Origin: Chryseobacterium sediminis
GTDB lineage: Bacteria > Bacteroidota > Bacteroidia > Flavobacteriales > Weeksellaceae
Direction of reading: 5' to 3'
Length of the DNA: 64,000 bases
Assembly: GCF_008386505.1 (NCBI RefSeq)
Contig: NZ_VUNZ01000003.1
Coordinates: 434,001 to 498,000, forward strand
Shown here: piece after piece, positions 46,217 to 54,400 of the stretch
Position numbering within the stretch: the first letter of the stretch is position 1
Layout: every line of letters begins with the position of its first letter
Notes under the pieces: model-generated
What the model was told of the DNA's origin: nothing
The model's input: the letters and a program-made list of their open reading frames with translations, nothing else
Database searches by the model: none
Program-made: the position numbers and the translations under genes

Positions 46217-47257
46217 TTATTTATTAAAAATAAACTTATTAGGAGTGTAATTATATGAAGCTCCAAATTGAGGGGTATAAAGACCTAAACTTGTAGCTGT
46301 TCCATTTCCTGGGGAGTATGAAACTCCACCTCCGACTACCTCACCACCACCTATACTATATCCGTGACCACTTAAAAAATTATTTAATTGTGATCCTGTA
46401 GGGGTTTTTAATTGATTTACCCAATTTGCGGTTAAACTTCCTGAAAATAAGCTAGCTGATTTTCCTACACTTACTCCAATTGGAGAAGCATAAACAGTAA
46501 AATTTCTATCAATGGTCAGAGTACCATTCCAACCAACGAAAGAAGCTGTAAGTGGGTTAGGTATTGCAATGCTAACATTTGCAGTATAATAGTCAGGAAA
46601 TCTAAATCCTGGATTTCCTCCTTGACCCGGTTCTCCGCCATCCGCATTCACAATCATTTCCCAAGGTTGTCGAGAGGTTATCGTTCTATCAGCAACCGTT
46701 GTTACAGAATAACCATTAGTAATTGTTTCTTCATTTCGAGTAATACTTCCATCACTATTAAGCATGTTGGTATTCGTAATATTTCCAGAACTATCTTTTT
46801 CAATTACAGCGATTGGTTTTCCTTCTGCTTTTTGAGTAAGATTTGTCTCACCTTTTCTTTCAGCACTTCCGTCATGCCAGGCTATATTACCTGTTTGATT
46901 GTCCTTATACCAGTCTTCTAATCTTCCATCAGGATCTATAAAACGTAAAGGATTATTGTATGCATATCTGTAAGGAGACCAAGCTCTATTTACTTCCGCC
47001 AATGGATCTATTACTCCCCATCTACCAAGGTCACTCATATACATCCTCGCTCCATAATCATAAAAACCGGTCTCCTGCAATTCCTTTCCATTATACTTGT
47101 AGTTGTAAAAACTTCCAAAGTTTGAGTAATTTGATCCTCCAATATGGTTTAAACCAAACGGATAATAGTTATTGGTATCAATAGATTCCAGCATTCCAGC
47201 ATTATTCTTAGCAAAGGTGATCCTTGTAGTTGTATAATATAAAGTTTTTTTTAACAA
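46217..47257 (-). CDS. Orphan RHS module 5: RHS core end plus intact Gly-rich tail
   Basis: An open frame of 346 codons without ATG; the first codon is a TTG next to the terminator hairpin, so it is probably not translated in place. From about residue 12 it copies the RHS core (TRITFAKNNAG to RFIDPDGR). After DPDGR the tail is unique: LEDWYKDNQTGNIAWHDG, then a Gly/Ser/Thr-rich beta region ending FLSGHGYSIGGGEVVGGGVSYSPGNG and LYTPQFGASYNYTPNKFIFNK. The glycine/aromatic alternation recalls barrel or pore-like beta strands. The neighbour is a small membrane protein. This is the only distal tail with an intact frame. Confidence 0.7.
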   Translation of the reverse strand: MLKKTLYYTTTRITFAKNNAGMLESIDTNNYYPFGLNHIGGSNYSNFGSFYNYKYNGKELQETGFYDYGARMYMSDLGRWGVIDPLAEVNRAWSPYRYAYNNPLRFIDPDGRLEDWYKDNQTGNIAWHDGSAERKGETNLTQKAEGKPIAVIEKDSSGNITNTNMLNSDGSITRNEETITNGYSVTTVADRTITSRQPWEMIVNADGGEPGQGGNPGFRFPDYYTANVSIAIPNPLTASFVGWNGTLTIDRNFTVYASPIGVSVGKSASLFSGSLTANWVNQLKTPTGSQLNNFLSGHGYSIGGGEVVGGGVSYSPGNGTATSLGLYTPQFGASYNYTPNKFIFNK

Positions 47258-47290
47258 ACAGAGCGACCTTAATGTTTGATCGCCCTGTTT
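47256..47290 (-). terminator. Conserved hairpin after lipoprotein 4 (copy d)
   Basis: Arms of AAACAGGGCGATC / GG(A)TCGCTCTGTTT type, 9 nt past the stop at 47299. It is the same hairpin as copies at 48427, 49614 and 50768. T/A-rich DNA follows. Confidence 0.7.
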
Positions 47291-47298
47291 TGATTTAG

Positions 47299-47982
47299 TT
47301 ATTGTTTTAATGTATCAGATACGTAAATATCATTTCCTGAAATTTCTCCATTTTCTAACCGAAACATTTCCCAAAAATTCCCTTCAATAAACAAATCTTT
47401 ATTATTGAAATTTGCGGGCATAGAAACCATACAATCAAAAACATTTTTATTTTTAAAGCCTTTAGATTCTAAGTGTCTATGTACTTTTCCCTGAAAAGAA
47501 TATCTATAATACAATTTTCCTTCGGAGTGAACTTCTTTAGATTGATAGGGCATGTAAAATTTATACTTTACAGAATTTTGACTTTTATTAACCCTATAAA
47601 ATTTACTTTTTAGTGTGTCAATTTTCCCATTTTGATATAATATATATTGATTAACAAACTCTTTATTATCAATGAATTTATATTCTAACTTAGCAACAAT
47701 TTCTTTTGTATTATTGTCAAGTGCTTCCCACCAGCCAATTTTCTTATTGCCATTCATATATCCTTGTATAATGTAATTATTAAATAACCCTTTTATTTTG
47801 TATAAAGAGTCATTAATTTTACTTTTCTCAATATTCCTCATATTTTTTAGGTCAGTTGGAATTGAGAAATATTCTCTAGAATTTAGATTTTTATACTCTT
47901 TTGATTTTTCATTTTTACATGAAAAAAATGAGAAAAAAAGAAAGTAAAAAAAAACATTCTTATTTATTATATTTTTTACCAT
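47299..47982 (-). CDS. Lipoprotein 4 of the tail-linked family (candidate immunity)
   Basis: 227 aa with a lipobox (FSFFSCK). Residues about 30-112 are almost identical to lipoprotein 2 at 49657-50322 (KNLNSREYFSIPTDLKNMRNIEKS...), whereas the C-terminal half is only about half identical. The GWW motif (KKIGWWEALD) and the final DTLKQ are shared with all four family members. It overlaps the end of the tail frame at 47976 by 7 nt, so the two are translationally coupled. No known family. By position it is a probable immunity protein in the periplasm or outer membrane. Confidence 0.7.
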   Translation of the reverse strand: MVKNIINKNVFFYFLFFSFFSCKNEKSKEYKNLNSREYFSIPTDLKNMRNIEKSKINDSLYKIKGLFNNYIIQGYMNGNKKIGWWEALDNNTKEIVAKLEYKFIDNKEFVNQYILYQNGKIDTLKSKFYRVNKSQNSVKYKFYMPYQSKEVHSEGKLYYRYSFQGKVHRHLESKGFKNKNVFDCMVSMPANFNNKDLFIEGNFWEMFRLENGEISGNDIYVSDTLKQ

Positions 47983-48385
47983 TTCGCACGTTTTGTTGAA
48001 TCTGCTGTTTTACGTAGTTTTGACATTGCTTCGATATAACTTTCTCCTTTTTGTGGTAATCTTTTATATGTAGTATCCTTGATGGTACTTTTATCAAATG
48101 TATAATCTTTAAAGTATATGGTATCAGTTGCTTTATTTCCTCCAGATAATGTATTTTTTAAATCTGCTAATCTATCTGCCACCCAAGATCCTGCATACAA
48201 TCTTCCTGCCCATGTTGGAGATTCTCTAATTTATAAAGCCATTAGCTGGAAAAGTACTTGGAACAACAAAGCTTCCCCGATCTAATGTGGAAACCTTATC
48301 ACCAAGTCTAAGCTTATCGTGAGTAGTTGCATCAAAATCAGTTCTTGCCAGTCCTCCAGTATTGGTGATCTGAAGGAACTCTTTC
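47976..48385 (-). pseudogene. Orphan C-terminal module 4 (conserved region + tail), frameshifted
   Basis: It aligns along its length with the orphan modules at 49150 and 50322. Relative to them an extra A near 48227 breaks the frame between NGFI and NRESPTWAGRLYAG, and a second indel near 48375-48387 disturbs the beginning. The downstream part is open (74 codons, 47976-48200) and encodes RLYAGSWVADRLADLKNTLSGGNKATDT and a tail YFKDYTFDKSTIKDTTYKRL... that is a relative of the module 2 tail. It is presumably a silent donor copy. Confidence 0.75.
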
Positions 48386-48483
48386 CATAGCAAGCCTTAT
48401 AGTAGAACCCTCATTTAATTGAATATAAACAGAGCGATCTTAATCTTTGATCACCCTGTTTTGATATAGTTATTGTTTTAATG
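48121..48483 (-). repeat. Recombination-platform repeat, copy 3
   Basis: A 363-bp block that spans the 3' end of lipoprotein 3 (DTLKQ stop), the hairpin, the spacer and the conserved region of module 4. It is nearly identical to 49310-49672 and 50464-50823 in order and orientation. Confidence 0.75.
48427..48461 (-). terminator. Conserved hairpin after lipoprotein 3 (copy c)
   Basis: AAACAGAGCGATC and GATCACCCTGTTT arms with a 9-nt loop, 9 nt past the lipoprotein 3 stop at 48470. Confidence 0.7.
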
Positions 48484-49150
48484 TGTCTAATACATAAATC
48501 TCATTTTGACCAGGTTTGTTATTATTTTCAAATACTTCGGTAAATAATCCTTTTAAAATAATTTTTTGATGATATTTAGGAACATTGATATCTACAAAAA
48601 AATGAGTATCTTGTTTTAAACAATCTAAATCTAAATGATTTACTTCTTTATTGTCAATAAAAAGAAAATATTCAAATTTTTTTAACAAATTCTTCTTGGG
48701 ATACTCACTTGGTGTGTAGAAGCTATATCTAATGGTATTTTTCACATTATTCAATTGGGATCTAGTAAAATATTTGCTATTTATTTTATAATCCCTTTGA
48801 TTATTATAAAATATAAATTGATTTACCTTTTCTTTATCATCAATAATTCGATATTCTAGACGCACATTATAGGCATTATTATTCTTTGTGTCTACTATTT
48901 TCCACCAATTTATTCTTTGTCCTATATTGTTTATATAGCCCTCAACTAAATACTGACTAAAGCTGCCTTCAATTTTTATTAAGGAATCGCTCAAGATAGT
49001 TTTGTTAACTTTCTTCAAAGTTTTCAAATTTGTTGCAATTGAAAAATAATCATTAGTAATAATATCTGTTTTTCCTTCATTCTCCTTTTTAGCTTTACTA
49101 CAGGAAACAAATAAAAGTATATTTATAAAAATAAAAAATCTATATTTCAT
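48470..49150 (-). CDS. Lipoprotein 3 of the tail-linked family (candidate immunity)
   Basis: 226 aa with a lipobox (LLFVSCS). It is the same fold family as its neighbours, judging by the DSLIKIEGSFSQYLVEGY, NWWKIVD, NSKYF and NEIYVLDTLKQ blocks, but clearly diverged (NWW in place of GWW). Its ATG shares one base with the stop of tail 3 (TAATG), the tightest possible coupling. The function is unknown; the pairing with its own tail suggests immunity. Confidence 0.7.
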   Translation of the reverse strand: MKYRFFIFINILLFVSCSKAKKENEGKTDIITNDYFSIATNLKTLKKVNKTILSDSLIKIEGSFSQYLVEGYINNIGQRINWWKIVDTKNNNAYNVRLEYRIIDDKEKVNQFIFYNNQRDYKINSKYFTRSQLNNVKNTIRYSFYTPSEYPKKNLLKKFEYFLFIDNKEVNHLDLDCLKQDTHFFVDINVPKYHQKIILKGLFTEVFENNNKPGQNEIYVLDTLKQ

Positions 49151-49575
49151 TATTTAAGCTTTTTGATTTTTGCCTGTCTTGATGAATCGGTCCTATCTAT
49201 TAAGCGTGGATAAGCTAATGTATCATTTCTCCTATGCCAGATACCAGGAATAGTATCTTTATAGTTACCCTTCTCATCAATTGTCCAAGTTTGATATGGA
49301 GAATAAACCGTATCAGCTGCTTTATTTCCTCCAGATAATGTATTTTTTAAATCTGCTAATCTATCTGCCACCCAAGATCCTGCATACAATCTTCCTGCCC
49401 ATGTTGGAGATTCTCTATTTATAAAGCCATTAGCTGGAAAAGTACTTGGAACAACAAAGCTTCCCCAATCTAATGTGAAAACCTTATCACCAGGTCTAAG
49501 CTTGTCGTGAGTGGTGGCATCAAAATCAGTTCTAGCCAGTCCTCCAGTATTGGTGATCTGAGGAAACTCTTCCAC
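49150..49575 (-). CDS. Orphan C-terminal module 3 (conserved region + tail), intact
   Basis: 141 codons from a GTG (GTG GAA GAG), with no ATG and no obvious ribosome site; the same frame stays open a little further upstream into the spacer. Residues 1-75 are the conserved region (EEFPQITNTGGLARTDFD to WVADRLADL), also found at residues 1051-1125 of the full RHS protein. The 65-residue tail is unique (ADTVYSPYQTWTIDEKGNY... to SSRQAKIKKLK), rich in charged residues. It probably needs fusion to an RHS protein to be delivered. Confidence 0.75.
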   Translation of the reverse strand: MEEFPQITNTGGLARTDFDATTHDKLRPGDKVFTLDWGSFVVPSTFPANGFINRESPTWAGRLYAGSWVADRLADLKNTLSGGNKAADTVYSPYQTWTIDEKGNYKDTIPGIWHRRNDTLAYPRLIDRTDSSRQAKIKKLK

Positions 49576-49672
49576 AACAAGCCTTATAGTAGAACCCTCA
49601 TTTAATTGAACATAAACAGAGCGACCTTAATGTTTGATCGCCCTGTTTTGATTTAGTTATTGTTTTAATGTG
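49310..49672 (-). repeat. Recombination-platform repeat, copy 2
   Basis: A 363-bp block from the KNTLSGGNKAADT end of the module 3 conserved region back through the spacer and hairpin to the 3' end of lipoprotein 2. It is nearly identical to copies 1 and 3. Confidence 0.75.
49614..49648 (-). terminator. Conserved hairpin after lipoprotein 2 (copy b)
   Basis: AAACAGAGCGA / TCGCCCTGTTT arms, 9 nt after the stop at 49657. Confidence 0.7.
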
Positions 49673-50322
49673 TCTCGTACATATATTTCATTTTCTCCCA
49701 CATTTCCATTTTCGATTTGAAATAATTCCCAAAAATTACCTCTAATACTTATATTTTTAGAATTAGGTGGAATAGTAAATTCGCAATCATAAAAATTTTT
49801 ATATTTTTTGCATCTACATTGTAAGTGACTAACTTCTTTCCCATTAGAATAAAAATGATAATTTAACTTTCCTTCTGGTTGAGTTTTTTTATAAAGTACT
49901 GATGTGTAAAACCTATAGTTTAGTAGATCACCATTTTTTTTCAATGTGTAAAATTTGCTATTTAAAGTATCAATACTTTTATTCTCAAATAAAAAATATT
50001 GATTAACAAATTCTTTATCATCAATGAATTTATATTCTAACTTAGCAACAATTTCTTTTGTATTATTGTCAAATGCTTCCCACCAGCCAACTTTCTTATT
50101 GCCATTCATATATCCTTGTATAATGTAATTATTAAATAACCCTTTTATTTTGTATAAAGAGTCATTAATTTTACTTTTCTCAATATTCCTCATGTTTTTT
50201 AGGTCAGTTGGAATTGAGAAATATTCTCTAGAGTTTAAATCTTTGTAGTTTTTTAATTGTTCATTTTTTTTGCATGAAATAACTAAAAATAAAAAAGATA
50301 ATATAAAAAAGAATTTATTCAT
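49657..50322 (-). CDS. Lipoprotein 2 of the tail-linked family (candidate immunity)
   Basis: 221 aa with a lipobox (LVISCKK). The N-terminal half (to about residue 108) is nearly identical in protein and DNA to lipoprotein 4; the C-terminal half diverges sharply after KEFVNQY, which marks it as a mosaic. Shared family blocks: VGWWEAFD, NSKFYTL, GNFWELFQ and NEIYVRDTLKQ. It overlaps the stop of module 2 by one base (TAATG). Inferred immunity protein, exported and membrane-anchored. Confidence 0.7.
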   Translation of the reverse strand: MNKFFFILSFLFLVISCKKNEQLKNYKDLNSREYFSIPTDLKNMRNIEKSKINDSLYKIKGLFNNYIIQGYMNGNKKVGWWEAFDNNTKEIVAKLEYKFIDDKEFVNQYFLFENKSIDTLNSKFYTLKKNGDLLNYRFYTSVLYKKTQPEGKLNYHFYSNGKEVSHLQCRCKKYKNFYDCEFTIPPNSKNISIRGNFWELFQIENGNVGENEIYVRDTLKQ

Positions 50323-50729
50323 TATTTTGAAGATTTTACTGAATCTGATGTTTTATAAAGTCTTTGCATGGCTTTTGACCAATTTTCTCCGTTTTTTAGA
50401 GTTGTTTTATACGTAGTATCTTTTATCCCATTTTTATCGAAAGTATGATCTTTAAAATATATGGTATCAGCTGCTTTATTTCCTCCAGATAATGTATTTT
50501 TTAAATCTGCTAATCTATCTGCCACCCAAGATCCTGCATACAATCTACCTGCCCATGTTGGAGCTTCTCTGTTTATAAAGCCATTAGCTGGAAGAGTACT
50601 TGGAACAACAAAACTTCCCCAATCTACTGTGGAAACCTTATCACCAGGTCTCAGCTTATCATGAGTACTTGGATCAAAATCAGTTCTAGCCAATCCTCCA
50701 GTATTGGTGATCTGAGGGAACTCTTCCAC
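50322..50729 (-). CDS. Orphan C-terminal module 2 (conserved region + tail), intact
   Basis: 135 codons from a GTG. The 75-residue conserved region (EEFPQITNTGGLARTDFD to ADRLADL) is followed by a 59-residue tail (KNTLSGGNKAADTIYFKDHTFDKNGIKDTTYK... to SDSVKSSK). The tail is a homologue of the module 4 tail, so modules 2 and 4 are sister cassettes. It lacks the linker and core of a delivery protein. It is translationally coupled to lipoprotein 2. Confidence 0.75.
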   Translation of the reverse strand: MEEFPQITNTGGLARTDFDPSTHDKLRPGDKVSTVDWGSFVVPSTLPANGFINREAPTWAGRLYAGSWVADRLADLKNTLSGGNKAADTIYFKDHTFDKNGIKDTTYKTTLKNGENWSKAMQRLYKTSDSVKSSK

Positions 50730-50823
50730 AACAAGCCTTATAGTAGAACCCTCATTTAATTGAACATAAACAGAGCGATCTTAATTTTTGATCGCCCTGT
50801 TTTGATTTAGTTATTGTTTTAAT
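50464..50823 (-). repeat. Recombination-platform repeat, copy 1
   Basis: A 360-bp block nearly identical to copies 2 and 3. The conserved-region part is present again inside the full RHS gene at about 51662-51886, giving four potential partners for homologous exchange. Confidence 0.75.
50768..50803 (-). terminator. Conserved hairpin after lipoprotein 1 (copy a)
   Basis: AAACAGAGCGATC / GATCGCCCTGTTT, 7 nt after the stop at 50811. It probably ends transcription of the active RHS operon. Confidence 0.75.
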
Positions 50824-51482
50824 GAATCTTCTAAAAAAATTTCATTAATTCCCATTTCTTCTTTCTTGTCGTTGAATGAATATTCAACAAATAATCCACC
50901 AATAAATATATTTCTTTGATTCTCATATTTTGATAAATCAATCTCATATGAATGATGGAAATCATTTACAATTTTCAATTTTATTTTTTTTGACTCCACG
51001 CTTTTTTTTCCTATGTAAATATCATAATATAGATCCGCATACTCCGTATGATAAGCACTTTTGGGAGTGTAAAAATCATATTTAGCTTTTGAAATTCTAC
51101 CATTTTTATACTCAAAGCTAAGGTTGTAGAATTTACTTTTTGCAGTATCTATTTTATTTTGATTAAATCTTAATATTTGATTATTCTTTTCTTTATCACC
51201 TTCAAGAAAAATTTGGATTTTGGTATACATTTCTTTATTTTTTCTAGAAATACTCCACCATCCTGTTTTGTGTTGTAACTTATTGTTATACTTTCCCTGT
51301 ATAAAGAAATCTTTATTTTCACCAAAATATTCAATAATAGAGTCATTTACTGCCCTTTTATTTAATGAATATTTGGTCAAATCCAATAGAAACTTTGGGT
51401 CAATATTTGCAATTTGATCTTTTTTACAAGAGTGCAGCAAAAAAGGTATTATTAGAACTGCCAGATTTAATTTTTTCCCCAT
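50811..51482 (-). CDS. Lipoprotein 1 of the tail-linked family, cognate partner of the full RHS protein
   Basis: 223 aa with a lipobox (FLLHSCKK). The most diverged of the four family members, but with the same landmarks: DSIIEYFGENKDFFIQGKY, TGWWSISRKN, AKSKFYNLS and NEIFLEDSLKQ. It overlaps the RHS stop by 16 nt, so it is translated with it. It is the only one downstream of a complete delivery protein, so it is the best candidate for the immunity gene of the currently active tail. Confidence 0.72.
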   Translation of the reverse strand: MGKKLNLAVLIIPFLLHSCKKDQIANIDPKFLLDLTKYSLNKRAVNDSIIEYFGENKDFFIQGKYNNKLQHKTGWWSISRKNKEMYTKIQIFLEGDKEKNNQILRFNQNKIDTAKSKFYNLSFEYKNGRISKAKYDFYTPKSAYHTEYADLYYDIYIGKKSVESKKIKLKIVNDFHHSYEIDLSKYENQRNIFIGGLFVEYSFNDKKEEMGINEIFLEDSLKQ

Positions 51483-54400
51483 CTCTGATTTGCTATTTTA
51501 TATCTCTTTGATATGGTATCTTGTACCCTATTATAATCATTCATATGGCTTTTTCCATTAACCTTAATTAAACTATCTTTCATAGATATTACACCATTAT
51601 TTGCGGAATCTCTATCAGGAACAGCTATATTTAAAAACTCATTACTACCTGAAGAGTTATATAAATCTGCTAATCTATCTGCCACCCAAGATCCTGCATA
51701 CAATCTACCTGCCCATGTTGGAGCGTTTCTGTTTATAAATCCATTAGCTGGAAGAGTACTTGGAAATATAAAGCTTCCAGCATCTAAAGTAAAAAGCTTA
51801 TCACCAGGTCTGAATTTGTCCCAGGTGCTTGCATCAAAATCAGTTCTAGCCAGTCCTCCAGTATTGGTGATCTGAGGAAACTCTTCATTTGTACTTCCTA
51901 TCAAACCAGATACGGCAGACTCTATTTTTGAAAACGCATCACTAAACATATTTGCTAACCCCAACATGGCTACAGAGCCATTACTTCCATCTGTTGGCAG
52001 ATAAGAAACATTACCATTAAACCCCAGATAAGTAAGACCTGTATTTCCTTCATTACTGTTGGTAATCTGAACATTGGGTCTGATACTTCCATCTGGAAGA
52101 AAGCTGGTAAACCCATTTTCCTGGTAGGTAGCATCACCTTCCTGCATTCCCTCAACATATTGCCACATATTATCTTTCAGTCCCCATCCTAATCCCTCTC
52201 TACCGTCAGGATCTATAAAATTAACAGGGTTATTAAACGCATAATTGTAAGGACTATGACGAGTCATCTTTTCCGCCAGTGGATCTATTACTCCCCATCT
52301 ACCCAAGTCACTCATATACATCCTCGCTCCAAAATCACTCCATCCAGTTTCCTGTAGTTCCTTTCCTCCGAATTTATAGTTATAATAACCTCCAAAGTTT
52401 GAGTAAGAAGACCCTCCTATATGGTTTAATCCAAATGGATAATAGTTATTGGTGTCTATAGATTCCAGCACTCCAGCATTATTTTTAGCAAATGTAATCC
52501 TTGTATTTCCTAAATGATCCTGATAGTTGTAAATATAACGGTTTTCTACGAAACTGTAAAATCCTTCTGAAGTGGGTACAAATTCTAATTTCCACTGGGA
52601 TGCAGGAGGAAACAGTGGTGGTTTTCTGGTGTAAGCCTGAACTTCAAATGCAGTCTCTGTTTTACAGGTCAGGCATGTGCCTCCGTTATCTTCAAATGAA
52701 TATTGGAAGCCATCCAGATAGTCTGTCATACGGTTGGTAGGAAGTCCCATATAAAACTGCTGTGAAAATGTTTTACGAAGCTTCACCCCATCTGCACGGT
52801 ACAGGTGTGATATCCCTGTATTAATGGGTCTGTTCATATAATCAAGACTTTGTATGGAGACTGATTTAGGCAGATTCAGATAGTTGTAAGTAATAGATTG
52901 CATCCCTTTATCCTTCATATCGGTCATACTTCCGTTAAGGTCATAAGCAATAATATTGTCTCCTCCTTCATATCCTGATGGGTTGGTGGAATGTTCAATA
53001 ACCTGATTCAGACGGTTTCCTGTATATTTATATTCAAGATCATCTACTAAAGTTGCTGTAGTTCCGGATACCGGATAAGCATTCCTTTTCAGAGTCATAA
53101 TATTTCCATTCAAATCATAAGTCAGATTTTCATTGAAGTTATTATTGTATGGATTGGTCGCTTCCGGTTCTGTATAGATAGCATCTTTCAACCTGTTAAG
53201 AGAATCATAAGTATAAGAATATCTTTTCAAAGCACCTTCTGAAGCATTTCTCCAATCTATCTCTGCGATATTTCCATTGTATTTTCCAGAAGCTAATGCG
53301 CTATAAGTAGGATTGTTGTATTTAATTTCATATCCAAATAGTTTTCCATTCAAAGCTGCCGGATCGTTAATTTTGGTAAGCCAGCCACGGATATTGTATT
53401 TGTAATCTATAGATTGTAGTGGATTGGCAATATCCGTTCCTCCTACTTTTTTATTAGTAACCTGAGAAATTTCATTATATATGTTTTGAGTTAAAATCTC
53501 TATTGGATTGCTGTCTACCTGATGTTTATGTACCAATAATCTGTTCCCATTGTCATATTCAAAAGTTTCTGTGATAACCCTTTCCGTATCGGTATCTAAT
53601 CGCTTGTGCTTTGTCACTGTCTGTTTTGTAATACCTGCAAAATCCAGCCTGGATTCTGTATGGGTATATCCTCCCAAATGATTGATAGAGTGACCTCCAA
53701 TAGTTCTTCCTTTGGTATCATAATACGTGTAGTTTTTTGTCCAGTTATCATCTTCGATATTCTTTACAAAGCTCATGACAGGCAGTCCCTTGGTGCTTCT
53801 CCCATCGGCTGTAGGTGAGTCAGAAAGTACAGGCTTTCCCTGAATAGCGGAAGGGAATGCAGGATTGAAACTGTATGCAGGATAAGAGTCGTAATAATTT
53901 ACAGATAATAAAGCTACCCATTTAGAAGCGTGAGGATAAGAAATGGCTGGATCATAAAAAACATCCATTCCCTGTCTATTGAATACTGATGAAGTAGTTC
54001 TTAGCATACTTCCTGAATCATTAGCCAATTGCTGTTCTGCATTTCTTTCTCCTCCAGTAGCGAGTCCTGTCACAGCAACTCTTCCAAGCTGATCATACTT
54101 TGTATACAGCCATTGTCCTTTTGTGCTTAATTCTGCATCCTGAGTTCCTACAATTCTGTCCTGTTTGTCATAGATCATAAATTCCCAACCTTTGCCAGGA
54201 ATCTTTTTTTCAACCAATCGGTTTCTTCCGTCATATTTATACTGGTAGCATAAATCATTAAGCACAGTATTGGGATTGTTTTCTATAGAAGCTTTGGGAG
54301 GAATAACAAATGCCAGCTGATCATATTCATTGTAAAGATAATAAGTATCTGCATTCTCAGTTGCATTGATTACTTTTCTTACCAATACTACCTGTTCTTG

